Positions 51,725 to 59,832 of a DNA stretch of 64,000 bases are shown here, piece after piece (positions within the stretch are counted from its first letter, which is position 1; each line of letters opens with the position of its first letter). The DNA is from Stenotrophomonas_A sp035629025 (GTDB lineage Bacteria; Pseudomonadota; Gammaproteobacteria; Xanthomonadales; Xanthomonadaceae). Location of the stretch: the NCBI GenBank assembly GCA_035629025.1, contig DASPIU010000005.1:45018-109017 (forward strand). Reading direction: 5' to 3'. The position numbers and the translations under genes were made by a program. The notes beneath the pieces are model-generated. The model saw only the letters and a list, made by a program, of their open reading frames with translations, made no database searches and was not told where the DNA came from.

Positions 51725-52966
51725 TCAGCGATTGACCTGGGCGTACAGCGTGGAGCTCATGCCAAACAGCTTGATGAAGCCCTCGGCCTCTTCCACACCC
51801 CAGTCGGCCGACTGCGCGTAGGTTGCGCCCTTGGCGTTGAGCAGGTGCGGCGAGCGCACCGCCACCGCGTCAACGCGGCCGCCGCGCGTTTCCAGCACCA
51901 CCTCGCCGTTGACCTTGGCCTGCGAGGACTTCAGGAAGGCCTCGATGTCGGTCTTCAGCGGGTCGTGGTAGAAGCCCTCGTACACCAGCTCCACCCACTT
52001 GCGCGCCACGTCGGGCTTGAAGCGGTTCTGCTGCTTGGTCAGCACCGCGTCTTCCAGCGCGCGGTGCGCGGCCAGCAAGGCAACCAGGCCCGGGGCCTCG
52101 AACACGATGCGCCCCTTCAGGCCGATCACCGTATCGCCGGTGTACACGCCGCGGCCCACGCCGTACTGGGCGAAGAGCTTGTTGAGCCGGGCCAGGATCT
52201 GCGCGCCCGGCAACGGCTTGCCGTCCAGCTCCACCGCCTCGCCTTCGACGAACTTCAAGGTCACCGTCAGCGCCTCGGTCGGCCATGCGCTGCGCGGCGC
52301 GCACCAGCCGCGTGCGCCTTCGCCCGGTGCTTCCCACTTGTCGATCTCGCCGCCGGACATGGTCACGCCCAGCAGGTTCTCGTTGATGGTGTAGCTCTTC
52401 TGCTTGGCACGCACGCCGAAGCCGCGCTCTTCCAGGTACTTCTGCTCGTAGGCGCGGGTCTGGGTGTGTTCCTTCTGGATTTCGCGGATCGGCGCGACGA
52501 TGCGGTAGTCGCCCTGCGCCTTCACCGCCAGGTCAAAGCGCACCTGGTCGTTGCCCATGCCGGTGCAGCCGTGGGCGATGATGTTGGTGCCCAGCTCGGC
52601 GGCGCGCTTGAGCGCGGCATCGACGATCAGGTAGCGGTCCGAGACCAGCAGCGGGTACTGGCCCTGGTAGCCCTCGCCCGCCCACACGAACGGCTTGACG
52701 AAGCCGTCCCAGATCGCCGGACCACCATCCACCGTCAAATGGCTGGCCGCGCCCAGCTCGGCGGCGCGCTTCTCGATGAAGTCCCGTTCCTCCTCATCCA
52801 CCCCGCCGGTATCGGCAAACACCGTGTGCACCGCATAGCCCTGCTCCTGCAGATAGGGAATGCAGAAACTGGTATCCAGCCCACCGGAGAACGCCAGAAC
52901 GATGTCCTTGGTGCCGGAATTCGTGCTTCGTGATTCGTGATTCGGCAAAGCGGCTTGCTGCGACAT
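51725..52966 (-). CDS. argG: Argininosuccinate synthase
   Basis: 413 residues. Joins citrulline and aspartate. P-loop DIVLAFSGGLDTSFCIPYLQ, then AHGCTGMGNDQVRFDLAVKA and TINENLLGVTMSGGEIDKWE. The protein starts MSQQAALPNHESRSTNSGTK before the family core, about 15 residues longer than usual. This extra stretch is encoded by CACGAATCACGAAGCACGAA-type repeat DNA that pairs with a matching arm in the gap and the end of argF. Confidence 0.95.
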   Translation of the reverse strand: MSQQAALPNHESRSTNSGTKDIVLAFSGGLDTSFCIPYLQEQGYAVHTVFADTGGVDEEERDFIEKRAAELGAASHLTVDGGPAIWDGFVKPFVWAGEGYQGQYPLLVSDRYLIVDAALKRAAELGTNIIAHGCTGMGNDQVRFDLAVKAQGDYRIVAPIREIQKEHTQTRAYEQKYLEERGFGVRAKQKSYTINENLLGVTMSGGEIDKWEAPGEGARGWCAPRSAWPTEALTVTLKFVEGEAVELDGKPLPGAQILARLNKLFAQYGVGRGVYTGDTVIGLKGRIVFEAPGLVALLAAHRALEDAVLTKQQNRFKPDVARKWVELVYEGFYHDPLKTDIEAFLKSSQAKVNGEVVLETRGGRVDAVAVRSPHLLNAKGATYAQSADWGVEEAEGFIKLFGMSSTLYAQVNR

Positions 52967-53048
52967 GGGGGAATCTCTCTACGATTGAATGAACTTGAAC
53001 AAAGGCGATGCGTTGCTTTTACGAATCACCAATCCCGAATCACGAATA
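52917..53048. repeat. Inverted repeat of CGTGATTCG type spanning argF end and argG start
   Basis: Left arm GAATTCGTGCTTCGTGATTC and on (52917-52945) and right arm CGAATCACCAATCCCGAATC and on (53020-53048), imperfectly complementary. The left arm is translated as part of the argG N terminus, and the right arm forms the last codons and stop of argF. Confidence 0.7.
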
Positions 53049-54059
53049 ACGGCTGCCCACCAGGGCGGCCATCACCGTCTTCTGCACATGCAGGCGGTTC
53101 TCGGCTTCGTCGATGGCAATGCAGTTGGGTGAGTCCATCACCGCGTCGGTGGCCTTGACGTTGCGGCGCAGCGGCAGGCAGTGGCTGAAGACGCCATTGT
53201 TGGTCAGCGCCATCTTGGCCTCGTCGACGATGAAGTGCTTGTACTGGTCGCGGATCGGCTTTTCCGGCTCCCAGTTGCCGAAGAACGGCAGCGCGCCCCA
53301 GCTCTTGGCGTAAACCACGTCGGCGCCGCGGTAGGCGCTCTCGATATCGTGGCTGACACGCAGCGAGCCGCCGCTCTCGGCGACGTTCTGCTCGGCCCAG
53401 CCCATGTAGCGCTCATCGAGCACGTAGTCCGGCGTGGGGCACAGCAGGGTCACGTCCATGCCCATGCGCGTGGCAATGGTCAGCGCGGAGTTGGCGACCG
53501 CGGTGTTGAGCGGCTTGGGGTGGTAGGTCCAGGTCAGCACGTACTTCTTGCCGCGCAGGTCGCTGGTACCGAAGTGCTCCTGCAGCGCCAGCGCATGCGC
53601 CAGTTCCTGGCAGGGATGGGTGATGGTCTCCATGTTGATGACCGGCACCGGCGAATAGCGGGCAAAGGACTTGAGCACGATGTCCTCGCGGTCGTAGGCC
53701 CAGTCCACGAACTTCGGAAACGCGCGCACGCCGATCAGGTCCACGTAGCGGCCGAGCACGCGCGCGACCTCGGCAATGTGCTCCTCGGTGTCGCCGTCCA
53801 TCACCGTGCCCAAGTTGAACTCGATCGGCCAGGCATCCTTGCCCGGCTGCAGCACCACCGCGTGGCCGCCGAGCTGGAAGGCGCCCAGTTCAAAACTGGT
53901 GCGGGTGCGCATGGAAGGGTTGAAGAACACCAGCGCGATCGACTTGCCCTTGAGCTCGCTGCCCAGCTTGTTGCGTTTGAACAGGGCGGCCTGGGTCAGC
54001 AGCGCGTCCAGTTCGGCGCGGCTCCAGTCCTGGGTGTTCAAGAAGTGCTTCAGGGACAT
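53040..54059 (-). CDS. argF': N-acetylornithine carbamoyltransferase
   Basis: 339 residues, the same length as the Xanthomonas campestris AOTCase. Carbamoyl phosphate loop FFNPSMRTRTSFELG; Glu92 (TEEH), which defines acetylornithine rather than succinylornithine specificity in that enzyme, is present; Lys302 (RRNVKATD), carboxylated in the crystal structure, is present too. HPCQELAHALAL and SHCLPLRRN complete the signature. Converts N-acetylornithine to N-acetylcitrulline. AAGG precedes the ATG by eight bases. First structural gene behind the putative attenuator. Confidence 0.96.
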   Translation of the reverse strand: MSLKHFLNTQDWSRAELDALLTQAALFKRNKLGSELKGKSIALVFFNPSMRTRTSFELGAFQLGGHAVVLQPGKDAWPIEFNLGTVMDGDTEEHIAEVARVLGRYVDLIGVRAFPKFVDWAYDREDIVLKSFARYSPVPVINMETITHPCQELAHALALQEHFGTSDLRGKKYVLTWTYHPKPLNTAVANSALTIATRMGMDVTLLCPTPDYVLDERYMGWAEQNVAESGGSLRVSHDIESAYRGADVVYAKSWGALPFFGNWEPEKPIRDQYKHFIVDEAKMALTNNGVFSHCLPLRRNVKATDAVMDSPNCIAIDEAENRLHVQKTVMAALVGSRYS

Positions 54060-54143
54060 CGATCGATCCTTGGTGGCGGCTGCGCGGTGCGCGATGAGGG
54101 TGGAGGGAATCTTGCGGTTGAAACTTTCTGCATGGCGAAAACG

Positions 54144-54203
54144 AAAAAACCCAGCCTCAGGCTGGGTTTTCCGAACGGACAGGACGACGCTCCGGGTTAC
54201 CCA
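54144..54203 (-). promoter_or_regulatory. Putative transcription attenuator of the arginine operon
   Basis: Read on the minus strand: GCTGGGT (54203-54197, the last sense codons and the stop T of the leader ORF), then a terminator with a perfect 11-bp stem AAAACCCAGCC/GGCTGGGTTTT, a three-base loop and six T in total (54170-54144). The first GCTGGGT is an exact copy of the terminator 3' arm, so it can pair instead with ACCCAGC of the 5' arm and prevent termination. Located 85 bases before the argF' ATG. Confidence 0.65.
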
Positions 54204-54298
54204 GCGAGAATGTGGGGTTCCGGTCGGCGCGCGCGCGAAGTCATGCCGGAGGCCATCCGGGCGGCGCTGGTGCCGAGTTGAGCGTCGTTGATCTGCAT
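54197..54298 (-). CDS. Putative arginine leader peptide
   Basis: 33 codons, ATG 54298 to TAA 54197. Arg codons at positions 14, 22, 24 and 25 (CGG, CGC, CGC, CGA), the last three within four codons (S-R-A-R-R-P-E-P). The final codons (Ala-Gly-stop) are the GCTGGGT that competes for the terminator stem. A ribosome stalled at Arg24/25 would leave that segment free, while one reaching the stop would cover it. GAGG lies 11 bases before the ATG. No function besides leader is suggested. Confidence 0.6.
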   Translation of the reverse strand: MQINDAQLGTSAARMASGMTSRARRPEPHILAG

Positions 54299-54345
54299 AA
54301 GGCGGCCATCCTCGCATGCACGCCAGGCGCGCGCAAGCGCCAGAC

Positions 54346-54873
54346 TCAGCGCGGCGGCTGGACGATGGCGTCGGGGATGTACGGGGTCACCGACACACGG
54401 ATGCGCAGGCGGTTGCCCGGGTCTTCGGGCAGGCGCGAGCGGTACTTGGTGCCCTTGTAGACGTAGTCCACGTCGTAGGCGATGGGGCGGCGGAACTCGC
54501 GCCCGACCTCGACCACACGGCAATTGCGGCGCGTGCTGGTCGGCGCCGGGGCCGGCACCACGGTGTCGTGGCGGCGGCTGAAGATGTCCTTGACCGAATC
54601 CATCATCTTGGAGATGCGCCCGTTCTCGGGCGTGGCCTCGCCGGGTGCCGGCTCCGGCGTGCCAGCCGGCGGCGGGTCGCACTGTTCTTCGGTGCGGCTG
54701 GCGCGCAGGGTCTGGTAGACCGGCTCGACGTTGAGCACCTGGGCGTAGTCGAGCTTGACGTTCTCCACCACGACCACGCGGTTGCGGGTATCAGCCTCCA
54801 CATCCGCCGCCCGAACCGGCACGGCATGCCAGCCCAGCAGGCAGATCAGTAGCGGCAGGAAGGGAAAGCGCAT
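54346..54873 (-). CDS. Secreted protein related to the N-terminal part of 17-kDa-antigen-like proteins
   Basis: 175 residues. Signal peptide MRFPFLPLLICLLGWHAVPV with cleavage after VRA. Mature part: VEADTRNRVVVVENVKLDYA, QVLNVEPVYQTL, a Pro-rich variable loop, CRVVEVGREFRRPIAYDVDY and VYKGTKYRSRLPEDPGNRLR. The block V-E-P-V-Y ... C-R ... Y-D-V-x-Y-x-Y-x-G ... D-P-G-N-R is shared with glycine-zipper surface-antigen proteins, but no glycine zipper is present. Two cysteines may form a disulfide. Function unknown. Lies between cysS (divergent) and the arginine leader. Confidence 0.8.
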   Translation of the reverse strand: MRFPFLPLLICLLGWHAVPVRAADVEADTRNRVVVVENVKLDYAQVLNVEPVYQTLRASRTEEQCDPPPAGTPEPAPGEATPENGRISKMMDSVKDIFSRRHDTVVPAPAPTSTRRNCRVVEVGREFRRPIAYDVDYVYKGTKYRSRLPEDPGNRLRIRVSVTPYIPDAIVQPPR

Positions 54874-54991
54874 CAGCACCGGGCTTGGAAAGCGTCGAAC
54901 AAGTGTATGGACCTCGCCGGCCCGGCGGCTGAACATACCCCATCCGGCCGCGAATGGGCTGGCCGACGCCCCGCAGCTGGCCCACAGCGGC

Positions 54992-54997
54992 TAGAAT
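54992..54997 (+). promoter_or_regulatory. -10 box of cysS
   Basis: TAGAAT in CTAGAATCGG, 22 bases before the first possible ATG of cysS; same ten bases as the box at 20701. Confidence 0.5.
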
Positions 54998-55019
54998 CGG
55001 GCGGCTTACCCACCCCCCG

Positions 55020-56405
55020 ATGCCGATGAGCCTGCGCCTGCACAACAACCTGACGCGGCGGGTCGAACCGTTCGCGCCGCTCGACCCGTCCGCCGGCCCC
55101 ACCCTGTATGTGTGCGGCCCGACCGTCTACAACTACGTCCATATCGGCAATGCCCGCGGCCCGGTGGTGTTCGGCGTGCTGGCCGCGCTGCTGCGGCGGC
55201 GCCACGGCGCGCTGCGCTACGCGCGCAACATCACCGACGTGGACGACAAGATCAACCAGGCCGCGCGTGAGCAGGGCGTGCCGATCTCGGTGATCACCGA
55301 ACGATTCGCTGCTGCCTACCGCGAGGACATGGCCGCGCTTGGCGTCGCCCCGCCAGACCTGGAGCCGGAAGCCACCGCGCATATCCCGCAGATCGTGGCG
55401 ATGATCGAGCAGCTGATCGAACGCGGCCACGCTTATGCCGCCGAAGGCCATGTGCTGTTTGCCGTCGGCACCTTTGCAGGCTACGGCAAGCTCTCGCGCC
55501 GCGACCCGGAGGAAATGCTGGCCGGCGCCCGCGTGGAAGTGGCGCCGTACAAGCGCGACCCCGGCGACTTCGTGCTGTGGAAGCCGTCGGGCGAAGGCCT
55601 GCCGGGCTGGGAATCGCCCTGGGGCTACGGCCGTCCGGGCTGGCATATAGAGTGCTCGGCGATGGCCGCCGCGCACCTGGGCCAGACCATCGACATCCAT
55701 GCCGGCGGCGTGGACCTGCAGTTCCCGCACCATGAAAACGAGATCGCGCAGAGCGAATGCGCCCACGGCGGCGCGACTTTCGCGCGGTTCTGGCTGCACA
55801 ACGGCATGCTCAACTTCGGCGGCGCCAAGATGAGCAAGTCGCTGGGCAACATCGAGCGCGTGCATGACCTGGTGCGCAAGTATCCGCCCGAGGCGCTGCG
55901 CTATGCGCTGCTGTCGGCGCATTACCGGCAGCCGCTGGACTGGTCCGATGCGCTGATCGAGCAGTCGATCCGCACCCTGGACCGGCTCTACGGCACGCTG
56001 CGCGACCTGGCCGGCGTGCAGGCGGTCGCTTCGATCCCCGAAGCGATCGAGGCGGCGCTGGACGATGACCTCAACACGCCGCAGGCGCTGGCCGAGCTGG
56101 CGCGCATTGCCGCCGAGGCGCGCAAGGCCGAAGGCACCGAGGCACGCGCGCGACTCAAGGCCGAGCTGCTCGGCGCCGGCCTGGCCCTGGGCCTGCTGCA
56201 ACAGGACCCGGCGCAGTGGTTCGGCGGCGCCGCCGGCGATGCCGACGAGGACGCGCGCATCCAGGCGCTGGTGGACGAGCGCGGCGCGGCCAAGCAGGCG
56301 CGCGATTTTGCCCGGGCCGACGCGCTGCGCGATCAGCTCGCCGCCGAAGGCATCGTGCTCGAAGACACCCCGCAAGGCGTACGCTGGACGAGGAAACGCG
56401 CCTAG
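55020..56405 (+). CDS. cysS: Cysteinyl-tRNA synthetase
   Basis: 461 residues. Class I synthetase. Zinc Cys in TLYVCGPTVYNYVHIGNARG (which includes the HIGH-like HIGN), GWHIECSAMAAAHLG, FPHHENEIAQSE, and the KMSKS loop GGAKMSKSLGNI. The C-terminal helical region (residues about 385-461) binds the anticodon. ATG 55020 or 55026 (MSLRLHNN) are both possible. Confidence 0.97.
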   Translation: MPMSLRLHNNLTRRVEPFAPLDPSAGPTLYVCGPTVYNYVHIGNARGPVVFGVLAALLRRRHGALRYARNITDVDDKINQAAREQGVPISVITERFAAAYREDMAALGVAPPDLEPEATAHIPQIVAMIEQLIERGHAYAAEGHVLFAVGTFAGYGKLSRRDPEEMLAGARVEVAPYKRDPGDFVLWKPSGEGLPGWESPWGYGRPGWHIECSAMAAAHLGQTIDIHAGGVDLQFPHHENEIAQSECAHGGATFARFWLHNGMLNFGGAKMSKSLGNIERVHDLVRKYPPEALRYALLSAHYRQPLDWSDALIEQSIRTLDRLYGTLRDLAGVQAVASIPEAIEAALDDDLNTPQALAELARIAAEARKAEGTEARARLKAELLGAGLALGLLQQDPAQWFGGAAGDADEDARIQALVDERGAAKQARDFARADALRDQLAAEGIVLEDTPQGVRWTRKRA

Positions 56406-56525
56406 CCGTTGCCGTGACGGCATCGGCTGCGTTTCCCGCGCCCGGCCATGGATGACCCGGGCAGGACCGCGCGAAGCCGCCAAGATCGCGCCATGGAAGG
56501 CAGCGCAGAACCCCTGGAATCCCCC

Positions 56526-56963
56526 ATGACCGACTCCCCCTTCCCGCTCGAACCCACGGCCGCGCAAGCGCAGGCCGCCATTGCCGAGGAGTTCTCCTTC
56601 TTCGGCGACTGGTCCGAGCGCTACCAGTACCTGATCGACCTGGGCCGCAAGCTGCCGCCCTTCCCCGAAGCCTGGAAGACCGAGGAGCACCGCCTGCATG
56701 GCTGCCAGTCCATGGTCTGGATCGTGCCGGAAGGCAATGCGCAACACCTGGACTTCCACGCCATCAGCGACTCGGCAATCGTCTCCGGCCTGATCTACCT
56801 GGCGCTGCGCGTTTACTCCGGGCGCAGCGCCGCGGAGATCCTCGCCACCGAGCCGGACTACATCACCAACATCGGCCTGTCGCGGCACCTCTCTCCCACG
56901 CGCAGCAACGGCGTTGCGGCGATGCTGGCCTTCATCCGCGACACCGCCCGGGCGCAGCAGTGA
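56526..56963 (+). CDS. sufE: Cysteine desulfuration protein SufE
   Basis: 145 residues. Accepts persulfide sulfur from a SufS-type desulfurase for iron-sulfur cluster assembly. The acceptor Cys is in HRLHGCQSMVWI; FFGDWSERYQYLIDLGRKLP at the N terminus and HLSPTRSNGVAAMLAFIRD at the end are family typical. Its stop overlaps the MFS GTG start, and cysS lies upstream in the same direction, though not close (120 bases). Confidence 0.95.
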   Translation: MTDSPFPLEPTAAQAQAAIAEEFSFFGDWSERYQYLIDLGRKLPPFPEAWKTEEHRLHGCQSMVWIVPEGNAQHLDFHAISDSAIVSGLIYLALRVYSGRSAAEILATEPDYITNIGLSRHLSPTRSNGVAAMLAFIRDTARAQQ

Positions 56964-58210
56964 GCGACGCGCCCGCGGCGCCCATCGACCCAGGCTTGCG
57001 CACCCTGCTCTCCCACCCCGGCTTCGCGCTGGTGCTGGTGTATCGCATCTGCGCGATGCTGTCCTACCAGATCGTCGCGGTCACGGTGGGCTGGCACATC
57101 TACCAGATCACCCGCGATCCGTTCTCGCTGGGCATGGTCGGCCTGGCCGAGATCCTGCCGTTCGTCTGCATCGCGCCGTTTGCCGGCTACCTGGTCGACC
57201 ACCTGCCGCGGCGCCGGCTCGGCGCCCTCGCCAGCCTGGGCTTGGTCGCCACGGCGGTGCTGCTGATGGCGGTGGCCCGTGGCTGGCTGCCGTTCCGCGG
57301 CGTGTGGCCGATCTATGCGGCCATCGCCCTGACTGGTGCGGCGCGCTCGTTCCTTTCGCCGGTGTACAACGCCCTGTTTGCCCGCGCCTTGCCACGCGAA
57401 GCCTACGCGCGCGGCGCCAGCGTCGGCAGCGTGGTGTTCCAGACCGGCATGGTGCTCGGCCCGGCGCTGGGCGGCGTGCTGGTGGCCTGGGGTGGCAAGG
57501 GCCTGGCCTATGGCACCGCGGCGGTGATCGCGGTAGTCGCGGCCAGCGCGCTGCTGGCCTTGCGCATTGCCGAACCGGTGAGCCAGGCCGGCCGCGCGCC
57601 GATCCTGCGCAGCATTGCCGAGGGTGCGCGCTTCGTGTTCTCCAACCAGGTGATGCTCGGCGCGATGGCGCTGGACATGTTCTCGGTATTGCTGGGCGGC
57701 GCGGTATCGATGCTGCCGGCCTTCATCCACGACATCCTGCACTACGGGCCGGAAGCGCTGGGCATCCTGCGTGGCGCCCCGGCGCTGGGCTCGATCGTGG
57801 TCGGCGTGTGGCTGGCGCGGCATCCGTTGCAGCGCAACGCCGGGCGCGTGCTGCTGCTGGCGGTGGCCGGCTTCGGCCTGTGCACGATCGCCTTCGGCCT
57901 GTCCCGGCACTTCTGGCTATCGGCGCTGATCCTGCTGGCCTACGGCATGTGCGATGGCGTTTCGGTGGTGGTGCGCTCGACCATCCTGCAATTGGCCACC
58001 CCCGACGAGATGCGCGGCCGCGTCTCGGCGATCAACGGCATCTTCATCGGCTCCTCCAACGAACTGGGTGCCTTCTACGACGGCACCATGGCCCGCCTGG
58101 TCGGCCTGGTCCCGGCGGTAGTCCTGGGCGGCTGCGTGACCCTGGGCGTAGTAGCCATCACCGCCTTCAAGGCGCCAAGGCTGCGCCGACTGGACCTGCG
58201 TGAACTGTAG
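56960..58210 (+). CDS. Major facilitator superfamily transporter (MFS_3/EntS-like)
   Basis: 416 residues, 12 predicted helices. Start GTG 56960 overlaps the sufE stop. Motif A-like region GYLVDHLPRRRLGALASLGL between helices 2 and 3, SFLSPVYNALFARALPREAY, and DEMRGRVSAINGIFIGSSNE near helix 11, as in the enterobactin-exporter-like group. Substrate unknown. Confidence 0.9.
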   Translation: MSDAPAAPIDPGLRTLLSHPGFALVLVYRICAMLSYQIVAVTVGWHIYQITRDPFSLGMVGLAEILPFVCIAPFAGYLVDHLPRRRLGALASLGLVATAVLLMAVARGWLPFRGVWPIYAAIALTGAARSFLSPVYNALFARALPREAYARGASVGSVVFQTGMVLGPALGGVLVAWGGKGLAYGTAAVIAVVAASALLALRIAEPVSQAGRAPILRSIAEGARFVFSNQVMLGAMALDMFSVLLGGAVSMLPAFIHDILHYGPEALGILRGAPALGSIVVGVWLARHPLQRNAGRVLLLAVAGFGLCTIAFGLSRHFWLSALILLAYGMCDGVSVVVRSTILQLATPDEMRGRVSAINGIFIGSSNELGAFYDGTMARLVGLVPAVVLGGCVTLGVVAITAFKAPRLRRLDLREL

Positions 58211-58225
58211 CCGCGCTGCGCGCGG

Positions 58226-58321
58226 CGGGAATGGGGAATCGGGAATGGGGAATCGTAAGGGCGCAGCGTCCTGCTTTCGCTCTTGCTCTTGCCGATTCTC
58301 CATTCCCAATTCCCCATTCCC
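58226..58321. repeat. Inverted repeat of GGGAATGGGGA type
   Basis: Left arm GCGGGAATGGGGAATCGGGA and on, with a second GGAATGGGGAATCG, and right arm GATTCTCCATTCCCAATTCC and on, around a CTTTCGCTCTTGCTCTTGCC loop. Same family as 11900. It lies after the MFS stop, just before the terminator. Confidence 0.75.
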
Positions 58322-58324
58322 GGC

Positions 58325-58357
58325 AAAAAAAAACCCGCCAAACGGCGGGTTTTTTTT
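58325..58357. terminator. Bidirectional terminator between MFS and dksA
   Basis: A9, stem CCCGCC/GGCGGG with loop AAAC, then T8. Symmetrical, so it can serve the plus-strand sufE-MFS unit and the minus-strand dksA gene. Confidence 0.9.
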
Positions 58358-58362
58358 GCAGG

Positions 58363-59472
58363 CTAATCGCCTTGTTGTTTCTGCAGATGCTCCCAGCGCT
58401 CCTGGGCATCGATCGTGCGTTCGGCAGTCAGACGCGCCTCCAGGCGCTCCAGGCCGATCTCCTCGCCCGTGTCCACGCAGTAGCCGTAGTCGCCGGCTTC
58501 CAGGCGCTTGAGGGTACTGTCGATCTTGCCGATCAACTTGCGGTAGCGGTCGCGGGTACGCAGTTCCAGCGAGTTCTCGGTCTCGCGGGTCGCACGCTCG
58601 GCCTCGTCGCCGATGTCACGCACTTCCTCGCGCAGGTTCTCGATGGTCTGCTTGGATTCTTCGACCAGGTCGTTGCGCCACTGCTGCAACCGCTGGCGGA
58701 AGTACTCCTGCTGCAGCGTGTTCATGTACTCCTCTTCCGGCGAAGGCTTGTAGCCCTTCGGCAGGATCGGACGGCCAGTGGCCTCGTCGGTCTTGTACTC
58801 GACGACCTTGTACTTGGTACGCGGTGCGGGGCTGGCAGGCTTGGCGACGACGGCCACGGCGACCTTGCCGGTCGGCCGCTGCGCCGCCGGCTTGGCCGGG
58901 GCTTCGGTCTTGGTGGGGGTTTTTGCTGAGGATTTCGAAACAGGCACGGGATTCTTGATTTGCGGGGCCGAAGCCGGCGCTGCCGCCTGCTTGTTCGCCG
59001 CGGCCTTGGGAGCCGGAGCGGGAGCGGGTTGCGGCACGGGCTTGGCCGGAACAGTCTTGGCCGGAGCCGGCTTGGCAGCCGTCTTCGGTGCGGGGGAAAC
59101 TGCGGGCTTGCTCACCGGCTTGGCGGCCGGCTTGGTGGCGGTCTTGGTCACCGCCTTGGCGACCGGCTTGCTGGCCGGAGTCTTGGCCGCCTGCTTGAGC
59201 GCCGGCTTGGCGACGGGCTTGGCAACGGCTTTCTTTGCGGGGGTCTTGACCGCCGCCGCCTTCTTGGCGACCACGGCCTTCTTTACGGGGGCAGCCTTTT
59301 TCGCGGCGGCCTTCTTGGCGACCGCGGGCTTGCCGGCCGGCTTGGCAGCCGCCTTCTTCGCGGGCTTGGCGACCGGCTTGGCGGCGGACTTCACCGCGGC
59401 CTTCTTGACAACAGGCTTTGCGGTTTTCTTGGCGGCCTTGACGGCCTTCTTTGCAGGTTTTTTAGCAGCCAC
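58363..59472 (-). CDS. dksA: DksA-family RNA polymerase-binding protein with a histone H1-like N-terminal tail
   Basis: 369 residues. About 230 residues of Lys/Ala/Pro-rich repeats (KKAAPVKKAVVAKKA, PAPAPAPKAAANK type) precede the DksA core. The core shows YMNTLQQEYFRQRLQQWRND, the coiled-coil tip EVRDIGDEAERAT with the functional D-x-x-D-x-A, and the C-terminal helix. The zinc finger is degenerate: the four Cys positions are Cys332, Thr335, Thr353 and Ala356. Thus it is a zinc-independent type. GTG 59472 with GGAAGAG upstream is the start. Expected role: ppGpp-dependent control of rRNA and other promoters; the tail may bind nucleic acid. It is far longer than E. coli DksA (151). Confidence 0.93.
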   Translation of the reverse strand: MAAKKPAKKAVKAAKKTAKPVVKKAAVKSAAKPVAKPAKKAAAKPAGKPAVAKKAAAKKAAPVKKAVVAKKAAAVKTPAKKAVAKPVAKPALKQAAKTPASKPVAKAVTKTATKPAAKPVSKPAVSPAPKTAAKPAPAKTVPAKPVPQPAPAPAPKAAANKQAAAPASAPQIKNPVPVSKSSAKTPTKTEAPAKPAAQRPTGKVAVAVVAKPASPAPRTKYKVVEYKTDEATGRPILPKGYKPSPEEEYMNTLQQEYFRQRLQQWRNDLVEESKQTIENLREEVRDIGDEAERATRETENSLELRTRDRYRKLIGKIDSTLKRLEAGDYGYCVDTGEEIGLERLEARLTAERTIDAQERWEHLQKQQGD

Positions 59473-59516
59473 GAAACGCTCTTCCTTGGTTCCCCCGGGG
59501 CCCGGGAAAGCGGGCC

Positions 59517-59545
59517 TTTATAACGTACCCAACCGGGAGGGGCAA
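59517..59545 (-). promoter_or_regulatory. Promoter of dksA
   Basis: Minus-strand TTGCCC, 17-base spacer, TATAAA; close to consensus. Transcription would start near 59510, leaving a leader of about 38 bases. Confidence 0.75.
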
Positions 59546-59571
59546 CATCGCATTAAGGCGGTTGTCATATC

Positions 59572-59832
59572 ATGAAGACCGTGATCGCCCGCCTTCTCAT
59601 TGCCTTGCTTCGCCTGTACAAGCGCTTCGTCAGCCCGCTGCTCGGGCCACGCTGCCGCTTCGCGCCCAGTTGCTCGGAATACGCCATGACAGCGCTCGCC
59701 AGGCATGGTGCCTTGCGCGGCAGCTGGCTGGCAGCCCGGCGCCTGGCACGCTGCCATCCCTTCCACCCCGGCGGCTTCGACCCCGTGCCCGAAGCCCGCC
59801 CCTCTTGCCGCTGCACAGGAAACCCGCCATGA
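59572..59832 (+). CDS. yidD: Membrane protein insertion efficiency factor YidD
   Basis: 86 residues. Small amphipathic protein assisting YidC-dependent insertion: LLIALLRLYKRFVSPLLGPR, then CRFAPSCSEYAMTALARHG and RRLARCHPFHPGGFDPVPEA with the conserved cysteines. YidD usually lies between rnpA and yidC. Here it is coupled by ATGA to a dihydroorotase-family gene instead, with dksA divergent. Confidence 0.96.
   Translation: MKTVIARLLIALLRLYKRFVSPLLGPRCRFAPSCSEYAMTALARHGALRGSWLAARRLARCHPFHPGGFDPVPEARPSCRCTGNPP

Noticed and set aside
54197..54682. 161-codon minus-strand frame ending with the arginine leader
   Set aside because: Its upstream part is a shadow of the secreted-protein gene. Only the last 33 codons, with their own ATG, fit the attenuator.
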